A stretch of 64,000 nucleotides of DNA from Paucibacter sp. B2R-40. GTDB lineage: Bacteria > Pseudomonadota > Gammaproteobacteria > Burkholderiales > Burkholderiaceae_C. This document shows positions 17,849-26,626 of this stretch, one piece after another; the first letter of the stretch is position 1; each line of letters starts with the position of its first letter. The stretch covers positions 124,001 through 188,000 of the forward strand of contig NZ_JAJIRP010000002.1 of NCBI RefSeq assembly GCF_025717555.1. Direction: 5' to 3'. A program made the position numbers and the translations under genes. Below the pieces are notes generated by a model. That model had not been told where the DNA came from and ran no database searches. It worked only from the letters and a program-made list of their open reading frames with translations.

Positions 17849-18568
17849 TCAGCAGCCCTGCTTGTCGCCCGGCTTCACCTCGAACTTGGCGGCCGCGCGC
17901 TGGTAAAAGTCAATTCGCCGCGCCACTTGTTTGCCGGCATAGGAGTCGGCCGGCTGGCCGCATTCCAGCGCGCCGTTGATGCTGCGAATGGTTTCACCAA
18001 AACCGGCGCCACTGACCATGGCCTGGTGCGGCGTCATGGTGCCGGGGCCGATCTGATTCATCCAATACCAGAGCGCGGTCTGCCAGGCGACCTTGGGCTC
18101 GCGGGCGACTCGGTCGGGGTCGGCCCAAAGGTCCAGACCGATCGCGTTGCCGGCGGCCAGGTATTGATAGTTCCAAGACAGCTGAATCGGCCCACGACCG
18201 TAATACTGCTGACCCGGCGCACAGGTACGGCCAGCCTCCAGGCTGCAGTACTTGTCGTGATTGGCCTGGTTGTACTCGCGCACCGCCTTCAGCTCATCCG
18301 ACTCATGCGCGATATTGGCCAGAAAGGCGGCCATTTCCTGACGCCGCTGTACATCGCTGCCACTGCCCGCGAAGGCCGGAAAGGAGCGCACCGCCTGCAC
18401 AAAGCCCTCGTACGAATAAAAGTCAATGCGCTGAGGAAAGAGCAGCTCAAACTGAGCCTGCGTCGGGAGAAATTGCTCCGCCTTGGGAGGCGCTGAGGCG
18501 CAGGCCGAAAGCAATAGAGCCGTGGTGGCCAACAAGGCGGCTTGAGTGGTTCTGGCGGCTTCAAACAT
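17849..18568 (-). CDS. GH19 chitinase, predicted lipoprotein
   Basis: Protein of 239 residues. A lipoprotein signal peptide ends with the lipobox LSAC near residue 23. The catalytic region carries FLANIAHESDEL (catalytic Glu after His) and the GH19 signature YYGRGPIQLSWNYQYLAAG near residues 125-143, with later FGETIRSINGALECG. Family 19 chitinases cleave chitin endo-wise with inversion. The lipoprotein signal predicts anchoring to the cell envelope rather than free secretion. It is divergent from the two-component operon. The protein is short with no separate chitin-binding domain. Confidence 0.88.
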   Translation of the reverse strand: MFEAARTTQAALLATTALLLSACASAPPKAEQFLPTQAQFELLFPQRIDFYSYEGFVQAVRSFPAFAGSGSDVQRRQEMAAFLANIAHESDELKAVREYNQANHDKYCSLEAGRTCAPGQQYYGRGPIQLSWNYQYLAAGNAIGLDLWADPDRVAREPKVAWQTALWYWMNQIGPGTMTPHQAMVSGAGFGETIRSINGALECGQPADSYAGKQVARRIDFYQRAAAKFEVKPGDKQGC

Positions 18569-18648
18569 CGGAATTCTCCATGCTGCGATTGAGCGAAATT
18601 GGGGCCTGAACTATCTCGTGTTTTGAGCCGCCGCTGGCTCAAGAATTC

Positions 18649-18682
18649 CTTAAGTGTGCGTTAATGCGACGCTTGCTACAGT
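18649..18682 (+). promoter_or_regulatory. OmpR-family box and promoter of the response-regulator operon
   Basis: CTTAAG-N5-GTTAAT at 18649-18665 fits the tandem half-site pattern with 11-bp spacing bound by PmrA/QseB-type regulators. A TACAGT at 18677-18682 could be the -10 element, with the box in place of the -35. Transcription would then begin near 18689, leaving almost no leader before ATG 18690. The box also lies in the promoter region of the divergent chitinase. Confidence 0.5.
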
Positions 18683-18689
18683 TGGCCGC

Positions 18690-19349
18690 ATGAAAATTTG
18701 CCTCGTTGAAGACGACTTGGAGCTCGGCCACTCGGTGCAATCGCTGATTCAAGATGGCGGCCATGAGGTGGTGTGGGTGCGCCGCATCACCGAGGCTCGT
18801 TACTGGCTGAGCCAATTGGTGTTTGACGCGGTAGTTTTGGACCTGGGCCTGCCTGATGGCAACGGCCTGGATCTGCTGCGCAGCATTCGCCAGCAAGACA
18901 AGCAAATGCCCTTGATCGTGATCACCGCCCGCGACGGCATCGAGGACCGCCTGCACGGCCTGGACAGCGGCGCCGACGACTATCTGGTCAAGCCCTTTGC
19001 CGGCCCGGAGCTGCTGGCGCGCCTGCGCGCGGTAGCGCGGCGTTCAGGCCTGGCGCAAGAGTCCGAGGCGCAGGAATGGCTGGTCCAGGACCTCAAGCTC
19101 GACGAACGCCGCATGGTGCTGACGCGGGGCGACGCCATCATCAACCTGTCCAAAACCGAGTTCACCATTTTGCTGACCTTGCTCAAGCTGCCCGACCGCG
19201 TCGTCACTCGGCGCGAGCTGGAGGCGCGCGCGCTGCCTAACGCCGACAGCCATGCACTCGATGTCCATATGTTCAATCTGCGCAAGAAGATTGGCGAAGG
19301 CTATGTGCGCACCGTGCGCGGTGTCGGCTTTGTGCTGGAGCGCAAATGA
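18690..19349 (+). CDS. OmpR-family response regulator (QseB/TctD-like)
   Basis: Protein of 219 residues. The receiver domain (1-115) contains the acidic pair in LVEDD, the phosphoacceptor Asp in VVLDLGLPDGNGLDLL (around residue 51) and the conserved KPF. The C-terminal winged helix (about 130-219) ends VRTVRGVGFVLER. ATG 18690 is used because the receiver fold starts there. The upstream region lacks a Shine-Dalgarno sequence, consistent with a leaderless message. It overlaps the kinase gene by four bases and is divergent from the chitinase, so it probably controls chitin genes. Confidence 0.92.
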   Translation: MKICLVEDDLELGHSVQSLIQDGGHEVVWVRRITEARYWLSQLVFDAVVLDLGLPDGNGLDLLRSIRQQDKQMPLIVITARDGIEDRLHGLDSGADDYLVKPFAGPELLARLRAVARRSGLAQESEAQEWLVQDLKLDERRMVLTRGDAIINLSKTEFTILLTLLKLPDRVVTRRELEARALPNADSHALDVHMFNLRKKIGEGYVRTVRGVGFVLERK

Positions 19350-20749
19350 AGTCAGCCACAGCCGCCGAGTTGGCGCCGGCACTCGGCGGCGCCACCAGTT
19401 CCTTGTTTGGCCGCACCTTCGGCGCTTTTTGCGCGGTGCTCTTGCTGATCTGGTGCATTTTGATGCTGCGCGAATTTCACGACGTGCGGGTCGTCAACAC
19501 CCGCAACGGCCAGGCCGCCAATCTGTTGTGGGCCGAGCATGCGCGCATGCACGCCAGCTTGTGGGCGGCGCAGCCCGAGCGTCTGCAAGCCGCCATGGCC
19601 GAGTTGGAACATCTGCGCGAGCAGGAGTGGATGGGCATTGGCTACGAGGCGCCCATCATTGCGCTGCAAGTCTGGCAGGGTGAGCAACTGCTGTTCCGCC
19701 AAGGGCCGCCCGAAATGGGCGACCGCCTGACGCCTGACGAGCAGCGTTTCGAGAGTGATGCGCGCTGGTTGTACGTGGAAACGCGTGTGCCCGCGCAGGA
19801 CTTGCTGGTGCGGCGTTGGCAAGAGGTGCCGGGCGACTGGCATTTCAGCTCAGATGGCCTCACTTATTACGCCCGCCCGCTGTTCTACAGCTTGCCGGTG
19901 ATGCTCTTGGTCGCCTGGCTGCTGCTGCGCGCCGGCTTTGCGCCGCTGCAGCGCATTGGGGCGCAAATTGCCCAGCGCTCGGCCAAGGACTTGTCTGCCC
20001 TGCCCCCGACGCCTTACCGCGAACTTGCTCCGGTGGTCAATTCGGTCAATGATCTGATGAGCCGCTTGCAAGAGCGGCTGGCCCGCGAACGCGAGTTCTT
20101 GCTCGATGCCGCACATGAACTGAAGACGCCGCTGGCGGTGATGCAGCTGAACGCCGAATCGCTGCAAGATGCGCCGCCGGGCGAGCGCCGCAACGAATCG
20201 GTCGCCCGCCTGACCGAGGGCGTCAAACGCGCCACCCACACGGTGCATCAATTGCTTGCACTGGCACGCTCCGGCACCGACCAGGAAAGCACGGCGCTGA
20301 TGAGGCATGACTTGGTGGCCTTGGCACGCGACCGAATTGCGCTCAGCAGCCAGCTGGCCCTGCAGCGGGGCATCGAGGTCGAATTGGACGCGCCCGAGAG
20401 TTGCGAGCTGGCACTGAACCGCGAGAGTGTCGGCGCCTTGATCGACAACCTGGTCGATAACGCGGTCAAGTACTCGCCCGGTGGCAGCTTGGTGAAGGTC
20501 GGCATTGCCGTGCGCCAAGACGGTATCGAACTGAGCGTCATCGACCAAGGGCCGGGCATTCCGCCCGCACTGCGCCGCAAGGTGTTCGAGCGTTTCTTCC
20601 GCCTGCCCGACCAAATCCAGTCGGGCAGCGGCCTGGGTTTGGCGATCGTCGAGCGGGCCGCCGCTCAGCATGGGGCGGCCGTGAGCTTGGGCGACGGGCC
20701 ACAAGGCTGCGGCCTCTGTGTGCTGGTGCTGTTCAAGGCCGAGGCTTGA
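19346..20749 (+). CDS. Sensor histidine kinase (QseC/TctE-like)
   Basis: Protein of 467 residues. It has an N-terminal membrane helix near residues 25-42, a periplasmic sensor segment of about 130 residues, a second helix near 185, a linker, the HisKA box FLLDAAHELKTPLAVMQ with the phospho-accepting His, and HATPase motifs (NLVDNAVKYS, DQGPGIP, GSGLGLAIV). It phosphorylates the preceding response regulator. The signal is unknown; chitin oligomers or GlcNAc are reasonable guesses given that the next gene, overlapping by one base, is a hexosaminidase. Confidence 0.92.
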   Translation: MKSATAAELAPALGGATSSLFGRTFGAFCAVLLLIWCILMLREFHDVRVVNTRNGQAANLLWAEHARMHASLWAAQPERLQAAMAELEHLREQEWMGIGYEAPIIALQVWQGEQLLFRQGPPEMGDRLTPDEQRFESDARWLYVETRVPAQDLLVRRWQEVPGDWHFSSDGLTYYARPLFYSLPVMLLVAWLLLRAGFAPLQRIGAQIAQRSAKDLSALPPTPYRELAPVVNSVNDLMSRLQERLAREREFLLDAAHELKTPLAVMQLNAESLQDAPPGERRNESVARLTEGVKRATHTVHQLLALARSGTDQESTALMRHDLVALARDRIALSSQLALQRGIEVELDAPESCELALNRESVGALIDNLVDNAVKYSPGGSLVKVGIAVRQDGIELSVIDQGPGIPPALRRKVFERFFRLPDQIQSGSGLGLAIVERAAAQHGAAVSLGDGPQGCGLCVLVLFKAEA

Positions 20750-23172
20750 TGCCTCAGCGGCCGTCGCGCTTGAGCTTGATCGCCCGGCCCGCCAAACTAT
20801 TGCTTCTGATGCCGCTGCTTGCCTTCACCAGTGCTGCTGGCGCCGCTGAACTAGCCGCGCCGGGCTTGATGCCCTGGCCTCAGCAGGTCAGCGCGCAGCA
20901 CGGCCGGCTGAGCGTGCCGGCGTCGCTCAGGATAGAGGTCGAGGGAGCGGATCTAAGTGCGGCCATGAAGGGCTGGCATCGCCGTCTGGCCCTGCAGACC
21001 GGCGGCACAGCGCCCGCAGGTATGGTCCCGTCGGCACTTGTGATCCGAATTCAGGTGGCGCAGGACGGCCCCCACATCCCCACGGTGGCGATGGATGAAA
21101 GCTACCAACTGAGCGTCAACGCCGACGGGGTGGCGCTGCGGGCCAACAGCCGCTTCGGGGCCATGCGCGGCATGGAGACGCTGCTGCAACTGCTGCAGCC
21201 CGACGCCGCCGGCCACGGCACTTTGCCGCTCTTGCAGATTCAAGACGCGCCGCGCTTTCGCTGGCGCGGCTTGCTGCTGGACTCCGTGCGACATTTTTTG
21301 CCGCTGGAAGACATCAAGCGCCAGCTCGACGGCATGGCGGCGGCCAAGCTGAATGTCTTTCACTGGCATTTGAGCGACGATCAGGGGTGGCGTTATGGAT
21401 CGCTTGTCTGGCCGAGATTGCAAGAGCTTGCCAGCGACGGCTTGTTCTACAGCCCGGCGCAGATGCGCGACGTCGTGGCCTACGCGGCGCAGCGCGGCAT
21501 CCGCGTCTTGCCCGAGCTTGGCTTCCCCGGTCATGCTTCGGCCTTGGCCGTGGCTTACCCAGACCTGATCAGCGCTGCTGGTCCGTTTCGGATGCAGCGC
21601 CAATGGGGCGTACATCTGCCGACGCTGGACCCCAGCAAGCCGGCGGTGTATGAATTTTTGGACCGTTTGATTGGCGAGTTGGTTGAAATCTTCCCGGATC
21701 AGTACCTGCACATTGGCGGCGACGAAGTGGACCCGACGCAATGGCTGGCCTCCCCCGACATTCGCGCCTATATGGCGACCCATGCGCTGCCGGATGCCAA
21801 GGCATTGCAGGCGCATTTCAATCAAAAGCTGGAAAAAATCCTGGCCCGGCATGGACGCCGCATGGTCGGCTGGGACGAGATCTTCCATCCGGCCCTGCCG
21901 CGCTCCATCATGGTCCAGTCCTGGCGCGGCCAGGACTCGCTGGCGATCACGCTGCAACAAGGCTACCCCGGCATCTTGTCCACCGGCTTATACCTGGACC
22001 AGCCGCACAGCAGCGCCTTCCACTACCGCAACGAACCGCTACCCATCGCCTTGGACGCACACGAGCAGCTCGCGGACGGCGAACGGGCGCAGACCTGGGC
22101 CTTCCGGATGCCCAGACTCAAGGGGCCCGCCGTCAGCGGCAGTTTCAGCCTGATCCAAGACCGCAGTGGCAGCTGGCGAGGCTTCATCGACTTCAATGGG
22201 CGCGCGCGCCGCCCGCTCAGGGCCATTGAATGGCGGGGTAGCGATCGGCTGAGCTTTACGCTCGACACCTGGATGGGTGAGTTCACGCCGAGCTTCAAAC
22301 TCACCGACACAGAGCTAACAGGTTATGTGCTGATAGGCAATGTGCGCTATCTCACCAACGGCGAGCGCATGGACGGCATGCCGGAAGGGCTCGCGGCGAT
22401 GCAGGTCGACGCGCTGCAGGCGCAAAACCTATGGGGCGGCGAGGCGGCATTGTGGACCGAGAATGTCAATGCGCAGATCCTGGACCTGAAGCTGTGGCCG
22501 CGCACCTTTGCCGTGGCCGAACGCCTCTGGTCGCCCCAGAAGCTGCGCGACGAGGCGGACATGTATCGCAGGCTGGCCGCAGTCGATGCCTGGTCCAGCG
22601 TCTCGGTCGGTCTGCAGCAGCATCAGCAAGCGGCGCGGCTGATGGCTCAACTCGCCGGCAGCACTCAGATTTCACCCTTGCAGATCTTCGCCGAAGCGGT
22701 CGAGGCCGGCCAGTATTACGCCCGCCAACATACCAAGTTTCTCAAGGGCAATTACGACCAGTTCGAGCGCCTGGACCGCTTTGCCGATGCCTTGCCGCCC
22801 GAGAGTGCGGTCGTGCGTGCGATGGACGCGGCCGTCAGCCGCTTGCTGGCCGACTCCGGTGATACCGCGGCCACAGCCTGTCTTGCCGACATCTTGAGCC
22901 GCTGGCAGGGCAACGCGGCGGCGCTCAATGCCTTGATCGCCGCCCGTCCTGATTTGGCGAACTTGGCCCCGGTCGCAGCCGACCTTGCCGAGTTGGTCGA
23001 CTTGGGCTTGGGCTTGTTGCAGCAGTTGACGCGGCAGCGGCCACTCTCGGCCTCCCAGACCGTCGCCGCACCAGCGCTGTTTGAGCGCGCGGCTCAGCTG
23101 CGCGATGAAGTGGTCATTCGTGCCGTCTACCCGCTTGAGCGCTTGTTCAATGGCTTGGCCGCCAGCGACTAA
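20749..23172 (+). CDS. GH20 beta-N-acetylhexosaminidase with an inserted domain
   Basis: Protein of 807 residues. It has a signal peptide (1-32), a GH20b-like N-terminal domain, and a TIM barrel with FHWHLSDDQGWR and the catalytic pair in HIGGDEVD (Asp-Glu near residues 325-326). The barrel resumes at WGGEAALWTENVN (about 562). Between residues about 435 and 550 an extra beta-rich segment is inserted, unlike compact GH20 enzymes. It removes terminal GlcNAc from chitin oligomers, most likely in the periplasm. ATG 20749 shares one base with the kinase TGA (TGATG), making it the third gene of the two-component operon. Confidence 0.92.
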   Translation: MPQRPSRLSLIARPAKLLLLMPLLAFTSAAGAAELAAPGLMPWPQQVSAQHGRLSVPASLRIEVEGADLSAAMKGWHRRLALQTGGTAPAGMVPSALVIRIQVAQDGPHIPTVAMDESYQLSVNADGVALRANSRFGAMRGMETLLQLLQPDAAGHGTLPLLQIQDAPRFRWRGLLLDSVRHFLPLEDIKRQLDGMAAAKLNVFHWHLSDDQGWRYGSLVWPRLQELASDGLFYSPAQMRDVVAYAAQRGIRVLPELGFPGHASALAVAYPDLISAAGPFRMQRQWGVHLPTLDPSKPAVYEFLDRLIGELVEIFPDQYLHIGGDEVDPTQWLASPDIRAYMATHALPDAKALQAHFNQKLEKILARHGRRMVGWDEIFHPALPRSIMVQSWRGQDSLAITLQQGYPGILSTGLYLDQPHSSAFHYRNEPLPIALDAHEQLADGERAQTWAFRMPRLKGPAVSGSFSLIQDRSGSWRGFIDFNGRARRPLRAIEWRGSDRLSFTLDTWMGEFTPSFKLTDTELTGYVLIGNVRYLTNGERMDGMPEGLAAMQVDALQAQNLWGGEAALWTENVNAQILDLKLWPRTFAVAERLWSPQKLRDEADMYRRLAAVDAWSSVSVGLQQHQQAARLMAQLAGSTQISPLQIFAEAVEAGQYYARQHTKFLKGNYDQFERLDRFADALPPESAVVRAMDAAVSRLLADSGDTAATACLADILSRWQGNAAALNALIAARPDLANLAPVAADLAELVDLGLGLLQQLTRQRPLSASQTVAAPALFERAAQLRDEVVIRAVYPLERLFNGLAASD

Positions 23173-23175
23173 AAC

Positions 23176-23706
23176 TCAGATCGGCAGTTCGGTGTAGTAG
23201 CGTCCACCGTGAAAGATCAAGGGCTGAGCGCCCTCGCGCCAGCTGCAGCTCTCGACTTCGCCGACGAAGATGACGTGATCGCCCTCTTCGTACTGGCTGC
23301 GGTTGGCGCATTCAAACACCGCCGCCACCCCGTCCAGCACCGGCGCCCCGCCGGCACCCTCGCGCCAAGCGACGCCTGCAAAACGGTCAATATCGCGGGT
23401 CGCAAAGCGCTGCGCCAAGGCCTTTTGATCGGCCGCCAAGATATTGATCGCATAGTGCGACCCACGGCTGAAGACCGGCATCGAGCCGGCTTTTTGCCCC
23501 AGGCTCCACAGCACCAGAGGCGGGCTCAAGGAGACGGAATTGAAAGAATTGGCGGTCAGGCCGACCAGGCTGCCGTCCGGCGCGCGCGCCGTGACGATGG
23601 TGACACCGGTGGCGAACATGCCCAGCGCCGAACGAAAGCCCATCGCTTGAAGCGCTGGAATAGCAGCGGTCGAGGCGGGGCTGAGTGAGGAAGTCGATGT
23701 CGGCAT
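23176..23706 (-). CDS. Flavin reductase family protein
   Basis: Protein of 176 residues of the PF01613 flavin reductase-like family, a split-barrel FMN binder. Motifs GMFATGVTIVTARAPDGSLVGLTANSF and SLSPPLVLWSLG are characteristic; HVIFVGEVE and GGRYY occur at the C-terminus. Members reduce FMN/FAD with NAD(P)H for partner monooxygenases; no monooxygenase is in the neighbourhood. ATG 23706 (MPTSTSS) is favoured over the longer frame to 23793. It converges with the hexosaminidase, four bases apart. Confidence 0.87.
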   Translation of the reverse strand: MPTSTSSLSPASTAAIPALQAMGFRSALGMFATGVTIVTARAPDGSLVGLTANSFNSVSLSPPLVLWSLGQKAGSMPVFSRGSHYAINILAADQKALAQRFATRDIDRFAGVAWREGAGGAPVLDGVAAVFECANRSQYEEGDHVIFVGEVESCSWREGAQPLIFHGGRYYTELPI

Positions 23707-23825
23707 ATGTGTATTGTTGACCAAAAGAGTAGGTCTCTGCCGTCGATGCGCAATAAGCCCTTCGCAAACAGGCCTCAGAATAGTCGCAAACACCTTGCCC
23801 CAGCCCCGTTCGGCTCATTCGCTTC

Positions 23826-24791
23826 ATGCCCCTAGACTCAGACTTCCAAATTAGCCCGCGCTTGCCGGCTGCTCCGAACTACGGTTTCGGCCATTGCGCC
23901 TGTCACCGCGAAGAAGCGGCCGCCACCGGAAAATTCAAGCGCTCGCGCCGACTCTTCACCGGTCTGCTGGGAGCCACAGCGCTGCTGCCGGCCTGGGCGC
24001 GGGACGGCGTTGAGGTCGGCAAAACGAGCTCCTTGACCAAGCTGGTGCCGGCCGAGCAAGTCGAGCAGGCCGGTGCTCAGCAGTACCAGCAGATGATGGT
24101 TCAGGCCAACCAGCAACGTGCGCTGGCGCCTGCCAATCACCCTCAGCTGATACGTCTGCGCTCGATCGCCAAACGCATCATTCCGCAGGCATTTGCGTGG
24201 AACCCCCGCGCCAAGGAATGGCGCTGGGAGGTGAACCTGATCGACAGCCCGCAGCTGAATGCTTTTTGCATGCCGGGCGGCAAGATCGCTTTTTTTTACG
24301 GCATCCTGGAAAAGCTCAAACTCACGGACGATGAGGTCGCCACCATCATGGGCCACGAGGTGGCGCATGCCTTGCGTGAGCATGCGCGTGAGCGCATGGC
24401 CAAGACGCAGGCGACCCGGCTCGGCGCCTCGGTGCTGTCTAGCTTGCTGGGGTTGGGCAATGTCGGCGACGCGGTGCTGGGCATGGGTGGGCAGTTGCTG
24501 ACGCTGACCTTCAGCCGCGAGGATGAGAGCGAGGCCGATCTGGTCGGCATGGAGCTGGCCGCGCGAGCCGGCTACGACCCGGCGGCCGGCATCAGCCTGT
24601 GGCAGAAAATGGGCGCCGGTAGCAAAGGCGCACCGCCGCAATGGCTGTCTACCCACCCGGCCGGGCCGACCCGCATCCGCGACATCGAGGCCAACCTGCC
24701 CAAGGTCAAGGGTCTGTACGAGAAGGCCGACAAGCCCAGCCAGCGCTTTGACGTCGCGCCACCGCTGCGCAGGCCGGCCACGCAGGGTTGA
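23826..24791 (+). CDS. M48-family metalloprotease
   Basis: Protein of 321 residues. The zinc site HEVAH is near residue 176, with a downstream Glu in EDESEADLVGMELAARAGYDP. An N-terminal export signal with SRRLFTGLLGATALLPAWA at residues 39-57 could be Tat-type. The layout resembles the periplasmic BepA/LoiP proteases that maintain outer-membrane protein quality. A 12-bp tandem duplication covers its stop codon, and a hairpin terminator follows. Confidence 0.88.
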   Translation: MPLDSDFQISPRLPAAPNYGFGHCACHREEAAATGKFKRSRRLFTGLLGATALLPAWARDGVEVGKTSSLTKLVPAEQVEQAGAQQYQQMMVQANQQRALAPANHPQLIRLRSIAKRIIPQAFAWNPRAKEWRWEVNLIDSPQLNAFCMPGGKIAFFYGILEKLKLTDDEVATIMGHEVAHALREHARERMAKTQATRLGASVLSSLLGLGNVGDAVLGMGGQLLTLTFSREDESEADLVGMELAARAGYDPAAGISLWQKMGAGSKGAPPQWLSTHPAGPTRIRDIEANLPKVKGLYEKADKPSQRFDVAPPLRRPATQG

Positions 24792-24809
24792 GCACAAGGT
24801 TGAGCACAA
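24786..24809. repeat. Perfect tandem duplication of 12 bp at the end of the M48 gene
   Basis: GGTTGAGCACAA is repeated head-to-tail at 24786-24797 and 24798-24809. The first copy contains the TGA stop, so the duplication doubles the stop codon in the same frame and does not change the protein. Confidence 0.85.
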
Positions 24810-24839
24810 AGTAAGTCGAGCGTTTCGAGCGCGCAAGAA

Positions 24840-24876
24840 AAAAGCCCCCAAGGCGCGATGCCATGGGGGCTTTTTG
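24840..24876. terminator. Bidirectional Rho-independent terminator between the M48 gene and yidC
   Basis: AAAAAGCCCCC (24840-24850) pairs perfectly with GGGGGCTTTTT (24866-24876) around a 15-base loop. The A and T runs on each side let it work in both directions, serving the convergent M48 and yidC genes. Confidence 0.88.
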
Positions 24877-24898
24877 ACCGGAGATGCGCGTCAGGCGA

Positions 24899-26626
24899 TC
24901 AGCCCTGCACGCCCAGTCGCTTGTTGATGAACCATTGCTGAGCAATCGACAAGATATTGTTGGTCAACCAGTACAGCACCAAGCCGGACGGGAAGACGAA
25001 AAACATAAAGCTGAAGGCCAGCGGCATGAACCACATCATCTTGGCCTGCATTGGATCAGGCGGCGTCGGGTTCAACCAGACTTGGAACAGGCTGGACGCC
25101 GTCATCAGCAAGGGCAAGATGAAGTAAGGGTCTTTGGCCGAGAGGTCAACAATCCAGCCAATCCAGGGCGCGCCGCGCATCTCGACCGAAGAAAGCAGCA
25201 CCCAATACAGACCCATGAAGAAAGGCATCTGCAGGAAGATCGGCAGGCAGCTGCCAATTGGGTTGACCTTTTCCTCGCGGTAGATGCGCATCATTTCCTG
25301 CTGCATCTCGGCCGGTTTGTCCTTCAGGCGCTCACGCATCGCTTGCACCTTGGGCCCGACGGCCTTCATCTTGGCCATGCTCTTGTAGGCGCTGGCGTTG
25401 AGCCAGTAGAAGGCGATCTTCAGCAGCACCACCAAGGCAATGATGGCCCAGCCCCAGTTGCCCAGGATGCCGTAAAGCTTTTCCAGCAGCCAGAACAAGG
25501 GCTTGGCCAGGATGGCGAAGATGCCGTAGTCCTTGACCAACTCGAAACCCGGGGCCAGCACGGAGAGCTTTTCTTCTTCCTGCGGGCCGACAAACAATTG
25601 GTCCGCATGGGTGGCTGTGGCGCCAGCTGCCAGCGCCGGCAAGGTGAACACCATGCCGACCGCATATTGATCGGGTACTGCGCCCTTGACCTTGCTGACG
25701 AAGAATTCACGCGGCGTGTGATCGTTGTGCAACCAGGCGCTGGCAAAGTAATGCTGGACCATCGCGACCCAGCCGTCGTCGGCGTTCTTGAGGATGTCGA
25801 CCTTGCCCTTGTCGATGTCCTTGAACTCGACTTTTTGGAACTTGGTCTTGTCGGTGTAGAGCGCAGGGCCTGTGAAGGTCGATGTGAAGGCGGTGCCGCC
25901 AGGACCGGCCACATTGTTGCGCACCAGTTGCACATACACCTGCGGCGTCACGGCTGCGGCGCCCACGTTGACAACCTCATGCTTGACACCGATGACATGC
26001 TCACCGCGCTTGAAGGTAAAGGTCTTGATGTACTTGACGCCGCCCTGCTCGGGAGACTCCATGCGCACGACCAACTCGTTGGTGCCGGCCTTCATCTCGC
26101 GCTCGCCTGGCGCCACCGTCATCAAGGTGTTGTGGGTCGGCAAGGCCTCACCCTGGCTGCCGATCAGGCCTGTCTGCGCCTTGTAGCTGTGGCCCACGCT
26201 ATCGAGCAACACGACCGGGCTTTGCGGTACGGTCGATTTGGCCTTGATGCCCACCGCTTGCAGGATGGGGTCAAACAGACCTGGTTCGGGGCCGGTAAGG
26301 TAGGTCGGCAACTCAACCCGGGTGACATCGCCACCCAAGGTATCCAGCGTGACATCCAAGACATCGGTCTTGATGTGCACCTTCTCGCTGGCCAGGGCCG
26401 CCGCAGCTGGCGCAGCGTTGGGCAAGCCCACCTGAGCGCCGGCAACTGGCGCAGCAGTCGGCACGCCGCTCAAACCGTTTGATGCGGCCGGGGCCACGGT
26501 GGCGACTTTCGGCGCCGGTGGGCTGAACATGGACGGCTGCCCATTGTGTTTTTGCCAGCCGTCCCAGAGTAGGACGAGCGACATGGTGAACACCACCCAC
26601 AGCACGGTGCGGCGTATATCAGTCAT
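24899..26626 (-). CDS. yidC: Membrane protein insertase YidC
   Basis: Protein of 575 residues starting MTDIRRTVLWVVFTMSLVLLWDGWQ, the typical YidC N-terminal helix, then a large periplasmic domain (about 60-350) and the conserved core with five helices (AFYWLNASAYKSMAKMK, PIGSCLPIFLQMPFFMGLYW, FVFPSGLVLYWLTNN). It inserts membrane proteins with or without SecYEG. ATG 26626 overlaps the yidD stop as ATGA, which fixes the start. In most Burkholderiales mnmE follows; here the gene ends at a terminator facing an M48 protease. Confidence 0.97.
   Translation of the reverse strand: MTDIRRTVLWVVFTMSLVLLWDGWQKHNGQPSMFSPPAPKVATVAPAASNGLSGVPTAAPVAGAQVGLPNAAPAAAALASEKVHIKTDVLDVTLDTLGGDVTRVELPTYLTGPEPGLFDPILQAVGIKAKSTVPQSPVVLLDSVGHSYKAQTGLIGSQGEALPTHNTLMTVAPGEREMKAGTNELVVRMESPEQGGVKYIKTFTFKRGEHVIGVKHEVVNVGAAAVTPQVYVQLVRNNVAGPGGTAFTSTFTGPALYTDKTKFQKVEFKDIDKGKVDILKNADDGWVAMVQHYFASAWLHNDHTPREFFVSKVKGAVPDQYAVGMVFTLPALAAGATATHADQLFVGPQEEEKLSVLAPGFELVKDYGIFAILAKPLFWLLEKLYGILGNWGWAIIALVVLLKIAFYWLNASAYKSMAKMKAVGPKVQAMRERLKDKPAEMQQEMMRIYREEKVNPIGSCLPIFLQMPFFMGLYWVLLSSVEMRGAPWIGWIVDLSAKDPYFILPLLMTASSLFQVWLNPTPPDPMQAKMMWFMPLAFSFMFFVFPSGLVLYWLTNNILSIAQQWFINKRLGVQG

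Noticed and set aside
18289-18642. Alternative frame over the chitinase signal region
   Set aside because: Shadow of the GH19 chitinase gene, which has clear family motifs.
24884-26482. Open frame of 532 codons on the plus strand
   Set aside because: Antisense to yidC, no recognisable protein.
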